NCBI GenBank assembly: GCA_964460905.1
Contig: CAYWRM010000013.1
Location: 1-64,000 of the forward strand
Reading direction: 5' to 3'
Length of the DNA stretch: 64,000 nt
Origin: GCA-002708315 sp964460905
GTDB taxonomy: Bacteria > Bacteroidota > Bacteroidia > Bacteroidales > F082
Made by a program: the position numbers and the translations under genes. The first letter of the stretch is position 1. Every line of letters starts with the position of its first letter. A model generated the notes under the pieces. That model searched no databases, was not told the origin of the DNA, and worked only from the letters and a program-made list of their open reading frames with translations. This document shows, in pieces, positions 16,887-26,675 of the stretch.

Positions 16887-17804
16887 ATGAAAAGATTAGT
16901 CCAAAGTCTGATATTATCCGGAATAATTATCATTACTGTAACTTCCTGTTCCAAAAAGTTTATGGTAATAGATTCGCCAACAGTTCAACCCAAAGCAAGA
17001 ATACTTGAAAAACAACCAGAAGTGGCTCTGGTATTAGGTGGAGGTGCATTTCACGGGATGGCGCATGCCGGTGTTATAAAAGTACTTGAAGATGCCGGAA
17101 TTCCAATTGATTTAATCGTTGGAACAAGTGCCGGAAGCATGGTTGGGGCTCTTTATGCAGACTGTCCAAAAATTGACTCACTTGTACCATTAATAAAATC
17201 AACAAAAACCAAAGATGTCTTTGATTTTTCTCTCTTTCGTTCCTCAGAAGGATTTGTTTCAGGCAAGAAATTGCAAAAGTATTTAAATAACAACCTTCAT
17301 GTTTCAGAAATAGAAGAGACAACTATTCCGTTTGTTGCTGTAACAACCGACCTTGAAAAAGGAGGGTCTGTTGCTTTAAAAGCCGGGCCAATTGCACCAT
17401 CGGTAAATGCTTCATGTGCAATTCCTGGGATATTTGAACCAGTAAAAATGTATGGAACAACTTTCGTTGATGGTGGTGTACTTGATGGGATACCCGTAGA
17501 TGTGGCAAAAGAATATAATCCCAGAGTTATTATTGCTGTTAGTATCATGTCGTTTGACACAACTATTGACCTAAAGAACTATAAAAGTGTATTTGAACGT
17601 GCATATACTGTTGCGGCTCATAATTTAACAAGAGAAAAACTGATTGATGCCGATTTCATTATTGCTCCTGATCTAAAAGGGCTTCCGTTGATGAGTAGCA
17701 AAGACAATGAAAAAATGTATAAATTAGGCATCGCTGCTGCAGAGAAATTACTCCCGGAGATTAAAAAAATGCTTACTTACAAGGGGATTGATTTGAGGAA
17801 ATAG
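16887..17804 (+). CDS. Patatin-like phospholipase lipoprotein
   Basis: A serine lipid hydrolase of the patatin/RssA type. The N-terminus is a lipoprotein signal (hydrophobic stretch then TSCSKK, lipobox Cys at about 21), so it should be anchored in the envelope. Catalytic features are all present: the oxyanion glycine-rich LGGGAFHGMAHAG, the nucleophile elbow GTSAGSM (GxSxG), and the catalytic Asp in DGGVLDGIP. Length 305 matches the RssA-like subgroup with no beta-barrel. It has its own promoter upstream and no obvious operon partner. Lipid substrate is unknown. Confidence 0.93.
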   Translation: MKRLVQSLILSGIIIITVTSCSKKFMVIDSPTVQPKARILEKQPEVALVLGGGAFHGMAHAGVIKVLEDAGIPIDLIVGTSAGSMVGALYADCPKIDSLVPLIKSTKTKDVFDFSLFRSSEGFVSGKKLQKYLNNNLHVSEIEETTIPFVAVTTDLEKGGSVALKAGPIAPSVNASCAIPGIFEPVKMYGTTFVDGGVLDGIPVDVAKEYNPRVIIAVSIMSFDTTIDLKNYKSVFERAYTVAAHNLTREKLIDADFIIAPDLKGLPLMSSKDNEKMYKLGIAAAEKLLPEIKKMLTYKGIDLRK

Positions 17805-17971
17805 GTAGTGAAAAAATATAGGGAAATATGTGAAGACCTAGTATTTGGGGAATAAAGGTATGTATATTATGTCTTACATTGAATTAGGTTGACACAAAAA
17901 GTCAGGAAATTTTAGGGCGGAGCATCCATATCCCCCCTTATTCCTCTTATACCTTTCCTTCCCTTATATCC

Positions 17972-19066
17972 CTAAACCCCATCAAAATACTTATCTAACA
18001 ACAATTGCGCAACTTCATATGGATTAACCTCATCATTATATATTTGCCTACTATAATCATCAATGAGCTTTCTAATAGTGGGATTGGTATAAAAGCTATT
18101 TTTAAGGCTTTCATCTATGGTGTCATTCAATATAGATAAGGATTGCTCCTTTCTGTTTTTTTCAAAAAAACCATTTGCTTTAGTTTGAGATACAAACTCA
18201 TTTATTTTTTCCCAAACCAGATTAATTCCTTTATTTCCTATTGCAGAAGCAGTAAGAACATCCGGCATCCAACCATTTGGCAATGCAGGGAACAAATGAA
18301 GAGCACTTTTATATCCGCTTGCTGCTAGTTTTGCCTTTGTTATATTATCACCATCGGCCTTATTGATAACAACCAGGTCGGCCATTTCCATTATCCCACG
18401 TTTTATACCCTGAAGCTCATCTCCACCACCGGCAAGCATTAGCAATAAAAAAAAGTCAACTAGTTGCGATACTGCCGTTTCCGATTGGCCAACACCAACA
18501 GTTTCAATCATTATAATATCATAACCCGCAGCTTCACAAAGTATAAGCGCCTCACGAGTAGCCTTGGCTACACCTCCCAAAGTACCGGTACTTGCAGAAG
18601 GCCTGATAAAAGCATATTTGTTATTGCTCAAAATTTCCATTCGGGTTTTATCACCCAGTATACTACCTTTTGTGCGCTTGCTGCTAGGGTCAATTGCCAA
18701 TACAGCAACTTTATGATCTTCCTTGATAAGATTAAGTCCAAATGTTTCGATAAATGTACTCTTACCAACACCCGGAACTCCTGTAATACCGATCCGTAAC
18801 GATTTGCCGGAGTGAGGAAGACAAAGTTGAATTAATTCCTGTGTAGCAATTTTATCCTCCGACAAATTACTTTCTATCAACGTTATACCTCTACTAAGTA
18901 ATGTTCGGTCGCCAGTAAGAATTCCGTTGTATATAGTATCAATTGATAACCTGTCCTTCTTAAAGCGGTGACTTCCCGATGCAACTTTTGGGTTAATTTT
19001 AGAAGGTTGGTTGATCCCCTGTTGTACGTTTAAAGCGGTATCAGTATGATGCTTCTTTTTTAACAT
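17972..19066 (-). CDS. meaB: Methylmalonyl-CoA mutase-associated GTPase MeaB
   Basis: G3E-family P-loop GTPase that chaperones cobalamin loading and protects methylmalonyl-CoA mutase. Visible motifs: Walker A GVPGVGKST (about residue 97), DPSSKRTKGSILGDKTRM, ETVGVGQSE (switch region) and NKADGDN (base specificity). The first 40 residues are a variable Lys-rich lead; the family core then runs to a C-terminal helical arm used for dimerisation. 364 residues is normal. The mutase genes (mutA/mutB) are not in this window. A TATATTTG box lies on the minus strand at 19087-19094. Presence implies a propionate/succinate pathway in the host. Confidence 0.95.
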   Translation of the reverse strand: MLKKKHHTDTALNVQQGINQPSKINPKVASGSHRFKKDRLSIDTIYNGILTGDRTLLSRGITLIESNLSEDKIATQELIQLCLPHSGKSLRIGITGVPGVGKSTFIETFGLNLIKEDHKVAVLAIDPSSKRTKGSILGDKTRMEILSNNKYAFIRPSASTGTLGGVAKATREALILCEAAGYDIIMIETVGVGQSETAVSQLVDFFLLLMLAGGGDELQGIKRGIMEMADLVVINKADGDNITKAKLAASGYKSALHLFPALPNGWMPDVLTASAIGNKGINLVWEKINEFVSQTKANGFFEKNRKEQSLSILNDTIDESLKNSFYTNPTIRKLIDDYSRQIYNDEVNPYEVAQLLLDKYFDGV

Positions 19067-19086
19067 GCTAAAATTAGATTACTATG

Positions 19087-19094
19087 CAAATATA
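19087..19094 (-). promoter_or_regulatory. Putative -7 box of meaB
   Basis: Minus-strand TATATTTG, 20 bases upstream of the meaB ATG ending at 19066. No clear -33 element. Confidence 0.35.
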
Positions 19095-19121
19095 AGCAGT
19101 CTATAATAAATAAATATTATA

Positions 19122-20204
19122 CTATTTGATAAAGTTCAAAATCTTATGAAAAATTTCATTATTTTGATAAATTCCTTTGAAATTTTCTGCTCCAGGACCA
19201 AAGGCCAATACAGGAATTAAAGTTGATGAATGCCCGTATGTTGCAAAAGCAGGTTTTATAGTTGAATAATCACCATCATTTGGAGCAAGTGTAAAACCAC
19301 CTGTTTCATGGTCAGCCAAAACAATAACAAGTGTATTTTTATTTTTTTCTGCAAAATCCATCGCAACACCTACAGTACTGTCAAAATCCAGTACTTCAGC
19401 AATTAAATAATCTGCGTTATTTTCATGACCTGCCCAGTCAATTTGTGAACCTTCAACCATGAGAAAAAAACTTTTGTCAAATTGACTAAAGTAATCCAGG
19501 GCTAGTTTTGTGTATTCAGGAAGAAAATCACCCCTGTTTTCAAGCATAGTAGGCATACCATCTTCAGCAAGTAAAAAGCCATATTTACTCCCAATATCAA
19601 GTTGACTTTTAGTAATTTCGGGATTTATTACAAAACCATTATCACTTAGTTTTTTCATTAAATCAACACTGTCTTTTCTATTGCTAAAAAAAGAAGTGCC
19701 TCCTCCCGCAAAGAAATCAATGTCTGAATCAACAAGTTGCTTGGCAATTACATCCTGCATCCCTCTATTCACAACATGGGCATAAAAACATGCCGGTGTA
19801 GCGTGAGTTACTGATGATGTTGAAATAACTCCAGTATTATAGTCATCTTCTGAAAGTATTTCCACAATATTCGGCACTAAAATAGAATCGACAGTTACAC
19901 CAATAGCTCCATTATACGTTTTTTCACCAATGGAAAATGCTGTTCCACCCGCACCTGAATCTGTTACTTTATGTTTTGCAGATGAAGTATTAATAAAGCC
20001 AATTTCCTTAAATCTGCTAAAATTTGATTCCATGTTACCATAATAATATGCTAAAGATATTTCACTTAACCCCATACCATCACCAATTAATAAAATTACA
20101 TTTGGACTGTCATTTGAGACAACAGCATTGCTTGGTCTTTCTGTATTACATGAAATTATAGTTACAGAAACAGCCAACAGAAATATTTTACTCAAAAAAT
20201 TCAT
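19122..20204 (-). CDS. Alkaline phosphatase (PhoA superfamily) lipoprotein
   Basis: Periplasmic or surface phosphomonoesterase that releases phosphate at alkaline pH. The N-terminus is a lipoprotein signal with lipobox Cys at about 19 (TIISCNTE). Metal and catalytic residues are recognisable: LLIGDGMG (Asp ligand), TDSGAGGTAFS with the phosphorylated Ser, SSVTHATPACFYAH, EGSQIDWAGHENN, LADHETGG and the late GHSSTLIPVLAFG with the last His ligand. At 360 residues it is short compared with E. coli PhoA (about 470), matching the compact Bacteroidota subtype. A Na/Pi cotransporter lies 34 kb away, with no direct linkage. It sits between meaB and the large peptidase gene on the same strand; spacings of 55 and 80 bases permit co-transcription. 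Confidence 0.93.
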   Translation of the reverse strand: MNFLSKIFLLAVSVTIISCNTERPSNAVVSNDSPNVILLIGDGMGLSEISLAYYYGNMESNFSRFKEIGFINTSSAKHKVTDSGAGGTAFSIGEKTYNGAIGVTVDSILVPNIVEILSEDDYNTGVISTSSVTHATPACFYAHVVNRGMQDVIAKQLVDSDIDFFAGGGTSFFSNRKDSVDLMKKLSDNGFVINPEITKSQLDIGSKYGFLLAEDGMPTMLENRGDFLPEYTKLALDYFSQFDKSFFLMVEGSQIDWAGHENNADYLIAEVLDFDSTVGVAMDFAEKNKNTLVIVLADHETGGFTLAPNDGDYSTIKPAFATYGHSSTLIPVLAFGPGAENFKGIYQNNEIFHKILNFIK

Positions 20205-20284
20205 GTGTATATTTTTTTATTACTAATAACTAATTAGTTATTAATTTTTTAATTATTGAATATTCAAAAATAATATTATTTGCT

Positions 20285-23200
20285 CTATCTCTCTCCCAAC
20301 TTCAACGAAAGATCTTTTTCATCATCACCTCTTTGTATTTTAATAACAACTATATCACCTGGTTGATATTTTTTTAATAGTTCTGAATATTGTCTTAAGT
20401 CGGTAACTTTAACTGCATCAAACTCAACAATAATATCGTTGGTCACCAAGCCAGCAGTTGCCCCTGCTGAACCGGGCATTATACTTCCCACTCTTATACC
20501 TTCGCCTTTAAACGCAAAGTCTGGAATAGTACCCGTACTAACTCTACGAACAGCTTTGTTTTTCACAGATGTTGGAGCTGCTGTTTGGGCTGTGCCTGTA
20601 TAGTTCATCGGATCTTCCCTGTCAGCAAGATATACTAGCACTTCTTTGGTAACTGTTGCAACTTTTACTAAGCCTTTACCATCTATCTTTTCGAATGTAT
20701 CAGATGGACGATGATAATTCGTTGTTGGGCCTGTAAATAACTGAACAGCTGGAATCCCTTTTTCAATAAACGCAACCTGATCACTGGCATCTAGATCTTT
20801 GTCGATCACTTCAGATAATACACCTGTTGTATAGTCAGTTCCCATAAAAATAAACTTCCACTCTTTGGCTGAATTTGCATTTAGCACAATTAGCTTACTA
20901 TCAAATAAACTACCATCGGTATCAAGATTAACATCGGCAAAAATCTCACCTTTAAAATAATCTTTACTGTTGGCGACAAAATAACGGGAGCCTATTAACC
21001 CTGCTTCTTCAGCAGTACAAGCTAAAAACACAATGGTTCGTTTTGGTTTGACTGTTTTTGCCATTGATTGTGCCAGTTCAATCATAATTGCTACACCGCT
21101 TGCATTATCATCAGCACCATAATGAATTTTACCCTCATTACCTTTACGAACATCGGGCCAGCCAAAACCAAGATGGTCATAATGAGCTGAAACAACCACA
21201 GATTCATCTTTTAGTTTAGGATCTGTTCCCGGAATTACTCCAATAACATTGGTAAGGTTTAATTCACCTTTATCTTTAAAAACATGAGTAAATTTTTGGA
21301 AATAATTATCGTCAATTGGCTTAAGTCCTGCCTCTTGAAATTTTTGAGCTATATAATCAGCAGCCTTATCAATTTCAGGAGTTCCCAAACCTCTTCCCTT
21401 TAATTCTTCCGAAGCCAGAAACTTTATATTTGACATCATTCTATTCTCAGAAAAGACCGGTTTTAAGTTTGCCAAAGCTTCTCTCTTTTCAGTAACAACT
21501 AGCTTTTGAGCATCAGGGCTAAACACTTTAACTAAAGGGGAGTTTAGCACCGGCCACTGTCCTTTGGCAATATTAGTAGGTTCATCGCCATTAAATGCCA
21601 GATAACTGTATTTACCATAATGAGGTAATTTTCTAACCAAACCTGCAATGGCAGCTTCATTATTTATAGATATAAATATTATTTGTTTATTGATATCCTC
21701 CGTATTAAACAAAGTACATACAAAGTTATTACCCTTTTTTAGAAGTTGCTTATTTTCCAATTTTACAGAATCAGCACTGAAATATGAATTATAATTAATA
21801 AGCTGTTTATTGATTTTCTCAACAAATTTATTTTCGAAACCAAGTACCCATACAGTTTTGTCAACAGGAAGCTTTTCGAAATCTTTATCGTATTTAATTG
21901 TAAAATTATCATTATCAGAATTTTGCCATTGCTCTGCAAACTTGGTATAAATTTCAGCTTGTTCTTTACTTGCTTTGGCAGGAAGAATAATCACATTGTT
22001 TTTACTTCCCCATATTTTGCTCAATGTTGGTGGAACTTCAGCAGGATTTAGTATTCTAAAAACATCATATTGAGGATCCACTACCAGCTTCAGCGGCTTG
22101 CTATCCAGAGAAATCTGAAAATCCTGTTTTTTCATGTGCATGTTAAAAACAAAAGTTTCAATTCCGTCTTTAGTGGCTACAGCTATGGGAATATCAACAT
22201 TAAATGCATCGTCATTTTGCATTTGTTCAATACTTATGTTGACGCGATATTTGCCAGCATACATATCTGCACTAATATCTGCTATTCCTAATTCAGGAGC
22301 ACCTGTACGGTTAACCCATTGGTTAAAAAACGGAGTTAAATCTACTCCCGAAGTTTCTTCCATGGCAATGCGAATATCATTATAAGAAGCAGTACTGTAT
22401 TTATTATTTTCATAAAACAATTGCATGCCCTTAACAAAATTTTCATCACCAAGTTTCATACGCAGCATTTGCCACATCATCATAGCTTTTCCATAACCGA
22501 TGGCTTCGCTCGGGCCATCATGACGTGAAATAAATTTATTTAATGGAAAATCATTTTCAGGAGTTACAATGTTGCTAAATTTTTGTAAGGTGGAACGGCG
22601 ATATTCTTCACCTGCACCTCGCTGTTCTTTTATTAGATGATCAGCCATAAAAACTGTTGTTCCTTCACACCAGTTACCACTGTCAAAATCAACATACACA
22701 CTATTTCCCCACCAATTATGCAATAGTTCATGGGGATATGATGAGTGTAGAATAAAAGGAAAACGGATAACTTTTTCGCCGAGGAGCGTAAACGAAGGCA
22801 TACCATAACCTGTTTCCCAGAAATTCTCAACCAAAGCAAATTTTGAGTAAGGATAATCACCTAACAAATTTTGATACATCTCCATATATTGTTCCGTAAC
22901 TTCCAGATATTTATTTGCCAGTCCTTCATCAGGAGTACGAAGAAAAGCCATTGCCATAAGTCCGCTATTCATATCATGTGAATACTCATTAAACTTAGCG
23001 GCTATCAGAAAAACTTCCTCTTGCGGACTATTGCAAACCCATGTGTCAATATGTTTGTCTGATTTTATTTCATCTAACAAGCGTTTTCCTTGGGTTACAT
23101 TTTTCCATCCCTTGGGTAACTCAGTTGTTAAGGTGAAGGTCATCAATTTATCCTCAAATACCGGAACCCAATAAGTTGACCCTGCCATATAAATGCCTAT

Positions 23201-23632
23201 TGTGTCGATAATACCCGGGGATTCAGAAAATCCTCTTTGATAATTTTCTTCACTTTGTTCCATTTCATAATTAATTATTCCATTGTATGAAATGACAAAA
23301 TTATTTGCTGATCCAACAATTTTCCATCTGTTCAATTTTAGTTTACTATCTCCATCGGCATCATCCCTATCCATACCAACATCCAAAGCATTAGCGTTGT
23401 CACTTAGCTTTACTAAGGAAATATTTTTAGAAAGACTAACCGGTGTTAGATCAGCATTTAACAAAAATTCTTTTATGAAATCACCCTCAATATTAATCGA
23501 ATCAATTACAGTAATTTCTGAAGTCTGAGGAACTATTTGCACAGTTAGTCTATGGTTTACAGATTCATTATTTTGAGAAAATGAAATAGCAGTAGTTATG
23601 AATAGAATTATAAATAGAATTGAATTTTTCAT
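20285..23632 (-). CDS. Secreted M1-M28-PDZ fusion peptidase
   Basis: A large exported metalloprotease with two catalytic modules. I place the start at the Met ending at 23632 (MKNSILFIILF, a clean signal peptide) rather than 33 bases upstream. The M1 module (about residues 25-535) has HELLHNWWGN near 300 and the third zinc ligand Glu 18 residues later (WCEG). The usual GAMEN exopeptidase motif is replaced by a GMPSFTLLG stretch. The M28 module (about 690-1020) has SAHYDHLG, GADDNASG near 839, CTAEEAGLIGS, VNLDTDGS and NYHRPSDT, i.e. all five co-catalytic zinc ligands. A PDZ domain ends the protein (about 1034-1110). No T9SS tail is seen, so it is likely periplasmic. Both sites look intact; substrates unknown. 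Confidence 0.93.
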   Translation of the reverse strand: MKNSILFIILFITTAISFSQNNESVNHRLTVQIVPQTSEITVIDSINIEGDFIKEFLLNADLTPVSLSKNISLVKLSDNANALDVGMDRDDADGDSKLKLNRWKIVGSANNFVISYNGIINYEMEQSEENYQRGFSESPGIIDTIGIYMAGSTYWVPVFEDKLMTFTLTTELPKGWKNVTQGKRLLDEIKSDKHIDTWVCNSPQEEVFLIAAKFNEYSHDMNSGLMAMAFLRTPDEGLANKYLEVTEQYMEMYQNLLGDYPYSKFALVENFWETGYGMPSFTLLGEKVIRFPFILHSSYPHELLHNWWGNSVYVDFDSGNWCEGTTVFMADHLIKEQRGAGEEYRRSTLQKFSNIVTPENDFPLNKFISRHDGPSEAIGYGKAMMMWQMLRMKLGDENFVKGMQLFYENNKYSTASYNDIRIAMEETSGVDLTPFFNQWVNRTGAPELGIADISADMYAGKYRVNISIEQMQNDDAFNVDIPIAVATKDGIETFVFNMHMKKQDFQISLDSKPLKLVVDPQYDVFRILNPAEVPPTLSKIWGSKNNVIILPAKASKEQAEIYTKFAEQWQNSDNDNFTIKYDKDFEKLPVDKTVWVLGFENKFVEKINKQLINYNSYFSADSVKLENKQLLKKGNNFVCTLFNTEDINKQIIFISINNEAAIAGLVRKLPHYGKYSYLAFNGDEPTNIAKGQWPVLNSPLVKVFSPDAQKLVVTEKREALANLKPVFSENRMMSNIKFLASEELKGRGLGTPEIDKAADYIAQKFQEAGLKPIDDNYFQKFTHVFKDKGELNLTNVIGVIPGTDPKLKDESVVVSAHYDHLGFGWPDVRKGNEGKIHYGADDNASGVAIMIELAQSMAKTVKPKRTIVFLACTAEEAGLIGSRYFVANSKDYFKGEIFADVNLDTDGSLFDSKLIVLNANSAKEWKFIFMGTDYTTGVLSEVIDKDLDASDQVAFIEKGIPAVQLFTGPTTNYHRPSDTFEKIDGKGLVKVATVTKEVLVYLADREDPMNYTGTAQTAAPTSVKNKAVRRVSTGTIPDFAFKGEGIRVGSIMPGSAGATAGLVTNDIIVEFDAVKVTDLRQYSELLKKYQPGDIVVIKIQRGDDEKDLSLKLGER

Positions 23633-23831
23633 TGATTTAATTTTTTTACAAAAATATGAAATCAATGATAACTAAAAATACACTTAATTAGGTATATTTA
23701 AAATAGTTTTGTTCAATTGGATATTGAAAAATTGGAATTTACATACCCATTCCGCAGGCGAGTTTGTAATTTACCAGCTACAGATTTGTTTGAAAATTGC
23801 TATTTTGAAATTCATTAAAATACATATGGTA

Positions 23832-24026
23832 TTATTTCCCGGACAACCACCATAACCAAATAGTAAGAATACCCGTCACAAAAAAACCAAATATATTTAC
23901 CCATTCGGGGACAAACCAGTCACCAATCATAACAACTATTCCTGTTAACACCCGAGTTAGATGTAACAAGGCCACAATTCCAAATATAGTTCCTGAAATT
24001 CGAAGTGCAATTATCTTAGTGCTCAT
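23832..24026 (-). CDS. Small two-helix membrane protein
   Basis: A 64-residue protein of two hydrophobic helices (about 6-35 and 42-60) separated by DWFVPEWVN, ending in a Trp-rich WLWWLSGK. Similar short proteins of unknown function are common in environmental bacteria. It stands alone on the minus strand between two large genes. Coding character is supported by the regular hydrophobic pattern and clean start; no function can be given. Confidence 0.65.
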   Translation of the reverse strand: MSTKIIALRISGTIFGIVALLHLTRVLTGIVVMIGDWFVPEWVNIFGFFVTGILTIWLWWLSGK

Positions 24027-24083
24027 AATATTAAGTATTTAGAGCCAAAGTTACATAAATAATTACAATGATCTTTAAATCAA

Positions 24084-26591
24084 TTATATAATTGCTTTCA
24101 ATGTCAACTTTTCCACATTTCCAACAATCTCAATAAGTAACATCCCTTTGTTAGAGCCAAAGTGCTCACTAACATCAACTTGAGTTTTCCCTTTTTGTAT
24201 TTGCCCGGTAATGATCGATCCCAACTTTATCCCTGAAAGGGTATAAATATTAATCTGGAAAGATTGCGGTTCAATATTTTCGATAATTATAACTTTCGAT
24301 GATATTGAATTTACAATACTGGCAGTAAAACTTTGGTTTATAGCTTCATGTTCTGCGAAATCAACATGTAAATCACCCAAATTAACTTTGTATATGGAAT
24401 TTCCATAGGTAGCAGCATACATCATATTAGTAAGAGGATTAATACGAAGTACTACAATGGGAGTTTGAGGCATATTCCCTGATGCATTTTGCCAGCTATC
24501 ACCGCCATCTATTGTAAAATAGATACCTGCATCTGTTCCAACAATAATATTCGCATTATTCAAAGGATTAATAACAATTGTGTTTACAGGAATTTCAGGT
24601 AAATTACCACTGATATCAATCCAGTTTTCACCCAAATCAATTGATTTAAATACATGGGGTAGTGGTTCATCCCATCTAAAACCTGAAATAGTAACATAAA
24701 TGGTTTCTTCTTCTATTGGATCAAACACTACACGGGTAATCCACCTATCAGGCAGGTCTGAAGAAATTAGATCCCATGTCAATCCTCCTGTTAAAGAAAT
24801 ATGCACATTTCCATCAGCACTACCTGCCAACACATAATTTTCATTAATTGATGAAACGTCGAGAGTTGATATGGTATTGAAACTATTATTGTTACCATCT
24901 GTTAAATCGTTGCTAACTGCATCCCAACTACTTCCATTATTAGTTGATTTCCACACACGATAAGAACCAAAATATGCAATTTCGTTATTTCCCGGAGTTA
25001 ATACAAGTGGTGCTGACCAGTTTGTTCTGTCGCTCCACCATTGGGAAACACCAGAATAATTTGGATTACTTGACTGTGCATTAAAAGATCTGTATAGATT
25101 TCCCCATTGATATTCTGCATATGCAATGTCGTTATTCTCCTGGTTAATTGCACAATACATGCCATCACCACCCAGAACAACATCCCAATTATATGTATTT
25201 CCATTAATGGTACGAATGGAACTATTATCCTGGGTTCCTCCCATCATAAAATCGGGGTTGGTGTTACTAATATCAAAATCATAAAATTGTGTAATTGGCA
25301 GGTTATTGATTTTAGTCCATGAACTTCCATTGGTTGTGCTCCAATACAATCCACCATCATTACCAAGATAAATTCTTCCCGATTCTTCATCAAAAAACAT
25401 TGCATGATGATCAACATGAACTGAAGACCCAATCTCCGACCAATTACTACCGCTATTATAGGTTCTATACATAATTTGACCCAATGTATAAACTCTATTT
25501 TCATCGTTTGGATCAACCCTTATTTGGCCAAAATACCAGGCAAATGTAGATCCCATTCCATTTAAATAATTATTATCTACCCTTTGCCAGCTTTCACCAT
25601 CGTTGCTGGTTTTATATACGTACATATTTTCGTTCGGCATATCATACATGGCATATAATACACTTGGATTTGATTTTGAAATGGTTAACCCAATACGCCC
25701 TTTGTCGGTGGCACCAGGCAATCCATTGGTAAGTTCAGTCCAGCTATCACCACCGTCTATTGTCTTCCAAATTCCTGAAGAGTGACCAAATGAATTACGA
25801 TAGGTAAGCCCTCGTTTACGTTCCCAAAAAGCAGCATACAGGATATCGGCATTATTTGGGTGTTGCACAAGGTCGATGGCTGCTGTTGAGTCATTTACAA
25901 AAAGCACCTGTTCCCAGCTATCACCACCATCAATAGTGCGATAAATACCACGACTGGTACTGGTTGAAAATAGTGTTCCACAAGCAGCAGCAAATACTCT
26001 TTCCGAATTAATATGATCAACAATTACCCTTCCAATATATGCCGATTCCTCTAAACCTGAATATTGCCATGTATCACCTGCATCAAGCGACTTGTAAATA
26101 CCGCTGCCCAAAAAACTATAGCTCGATGAATTTGCTTCACCTGTACCTACGTAAAGAATATCCTGGTTTTGTGGATCAATGGCAATATCGCCAATTGAAA
26201 TGGTTGGAACACTGCTAAACATTTGCTCCCATGAAAAACCTGCATTATTTGTTTTTAAAAGTCCGCCTGTGGCAGCACCAACGTAAATAGTTGATGACTG
26301 ACCAGTGGGCATTTCAATATCCGTTATTCTACCTCCAATATTTGTGGGACCCACAAACTCCCAATCAATTTCTCCATCTCGCAAAGCATGCATTTCATTT
26401 GCTTTTTTCATTTCTTTCAGATAAACATCCTGCTTGATTTCATTATATGGATACATGCGTTGTACAGCCATCCAATCGCTTGGACCTGTAGTGCGTTGGT
26501 TAGTATCTACACCTTTTTTATCATTTTGTAAAACAATCATTATTACTAGCAAAAAAAGAAGGGCTGAAAAAATAAAATATGCTTTTTTCAT
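24084..26591 (-). CDS. Sortilin/BNR-repeat secreted protein with sorting tail
   Basis: A large exported beta-propeller protein. I choose the Met ending at 26591 (MKKAYFIFSALLFLL), which gives a proper signal peptide, over the one ten codons upstream. The body (about 50-740) contains ten or more Asp-box-type repeats (e.g. NNAGFSWEQM, SLDAGDTWQYS, TIDGGDSWTEL, SIDLGENWIDIS), as in the VPS10/sortilin-like photosystem-assembly/glycosidase-like families (two stacked propellers). The last about 85 residues resemble a T9SS sorting domain (IYTLSGIKLGSI), more diverged than others in the window. It lies 85 bases downstream of the LytTR regulator gene on the same strand and might be controlled by, or co-transcribed with, it. 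No catalytic residue can be named. Confidence 0.87.
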   Translation of the reverse strand: MKKAYFIFSALLFLLVIMIVLQNDKKGVDTNQRTTGPSDWMAVQRMYPYNEIKQDVYLKEMKKANEMHALRDGEIDWEFVGPTNIGGRITDIEMPTGQSSTIYVGAATGGLLKTNNAGFSWEQMFSSVPTISIGDIAIDPQNQDILYVGTGEANSSSYSFLGSGIYKSLDAGDTWQYSGLEESAYIGRVIVDHINSERVFAAACGTLFSTSTSRGIYRTIDGGDSWEQVLFVNDSTAAIDLVQHPNNADILYAAFWERKRGLTYRNSFGHSSGIWKTIDGGDSWTELTNGLPGATDKGRIGLTISKSNPSVLYAMYDMPNENMYVYKTSNDGESWQRVDNNYLNGMGSTFAWYFGQIRVDPNDENRVYTLGQIMYRTYNSGSNWSEIGSSVHVDHHAMFFDEESGRIYLGNDGGLYWSTTNGSSWTKINNLPITQFYDFDISNTNPDFMMGGTQDNSSIRTINGNTYNWDVVLGGDGMYCAINQENNDIAYAEYQWGNLYRSFNAQSSNPNYSGVSQWWSDRTNWSAPLVLTPGNNEIAYFGSYRVWKSTNNGSSWDAVSNDLTDGNNNSFNTISTLDVSSINENYVLAGSADGNVHISLTGGLTWDLISSDLPDRWITRVVFDPIEEETIYVTISGFRWDEPLPHVFKSIDLGENWIDISGNLPEIPVNTIVINPLNNANIIVGTDAGIYFTIDGGDSWQNASGNMPQTPIVVLRINPLTNMMYAATYGNSIYKVNLGDLHVDFAEHEAINQSFTASIVNSISSKVIIIENIEPQSFQINIYTLSGIKLGSIITGQIQKGKTQVDVSEHFGSNKGMLLIEIVGNVEKLTLKAII

Positions 26592-26675
26592 GTGTTTTAT
26601 CTGATTTAATTTTGATTTCAAAAATACAAATAACCTTTACATGAAAAACAAATGTAATAATCAGAGTGATCTACA

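Noticed and set aside
17805..17971. G/C-rich spacer with GGGGAATAAAGGTAT and CCCCTTATTCCTCTTATACC runs
   Set aside because: The inverted match is partial and loosely spaced; possibly a weak bidirectional terminator between the convergent patatin and meaB genes, but not convincing.
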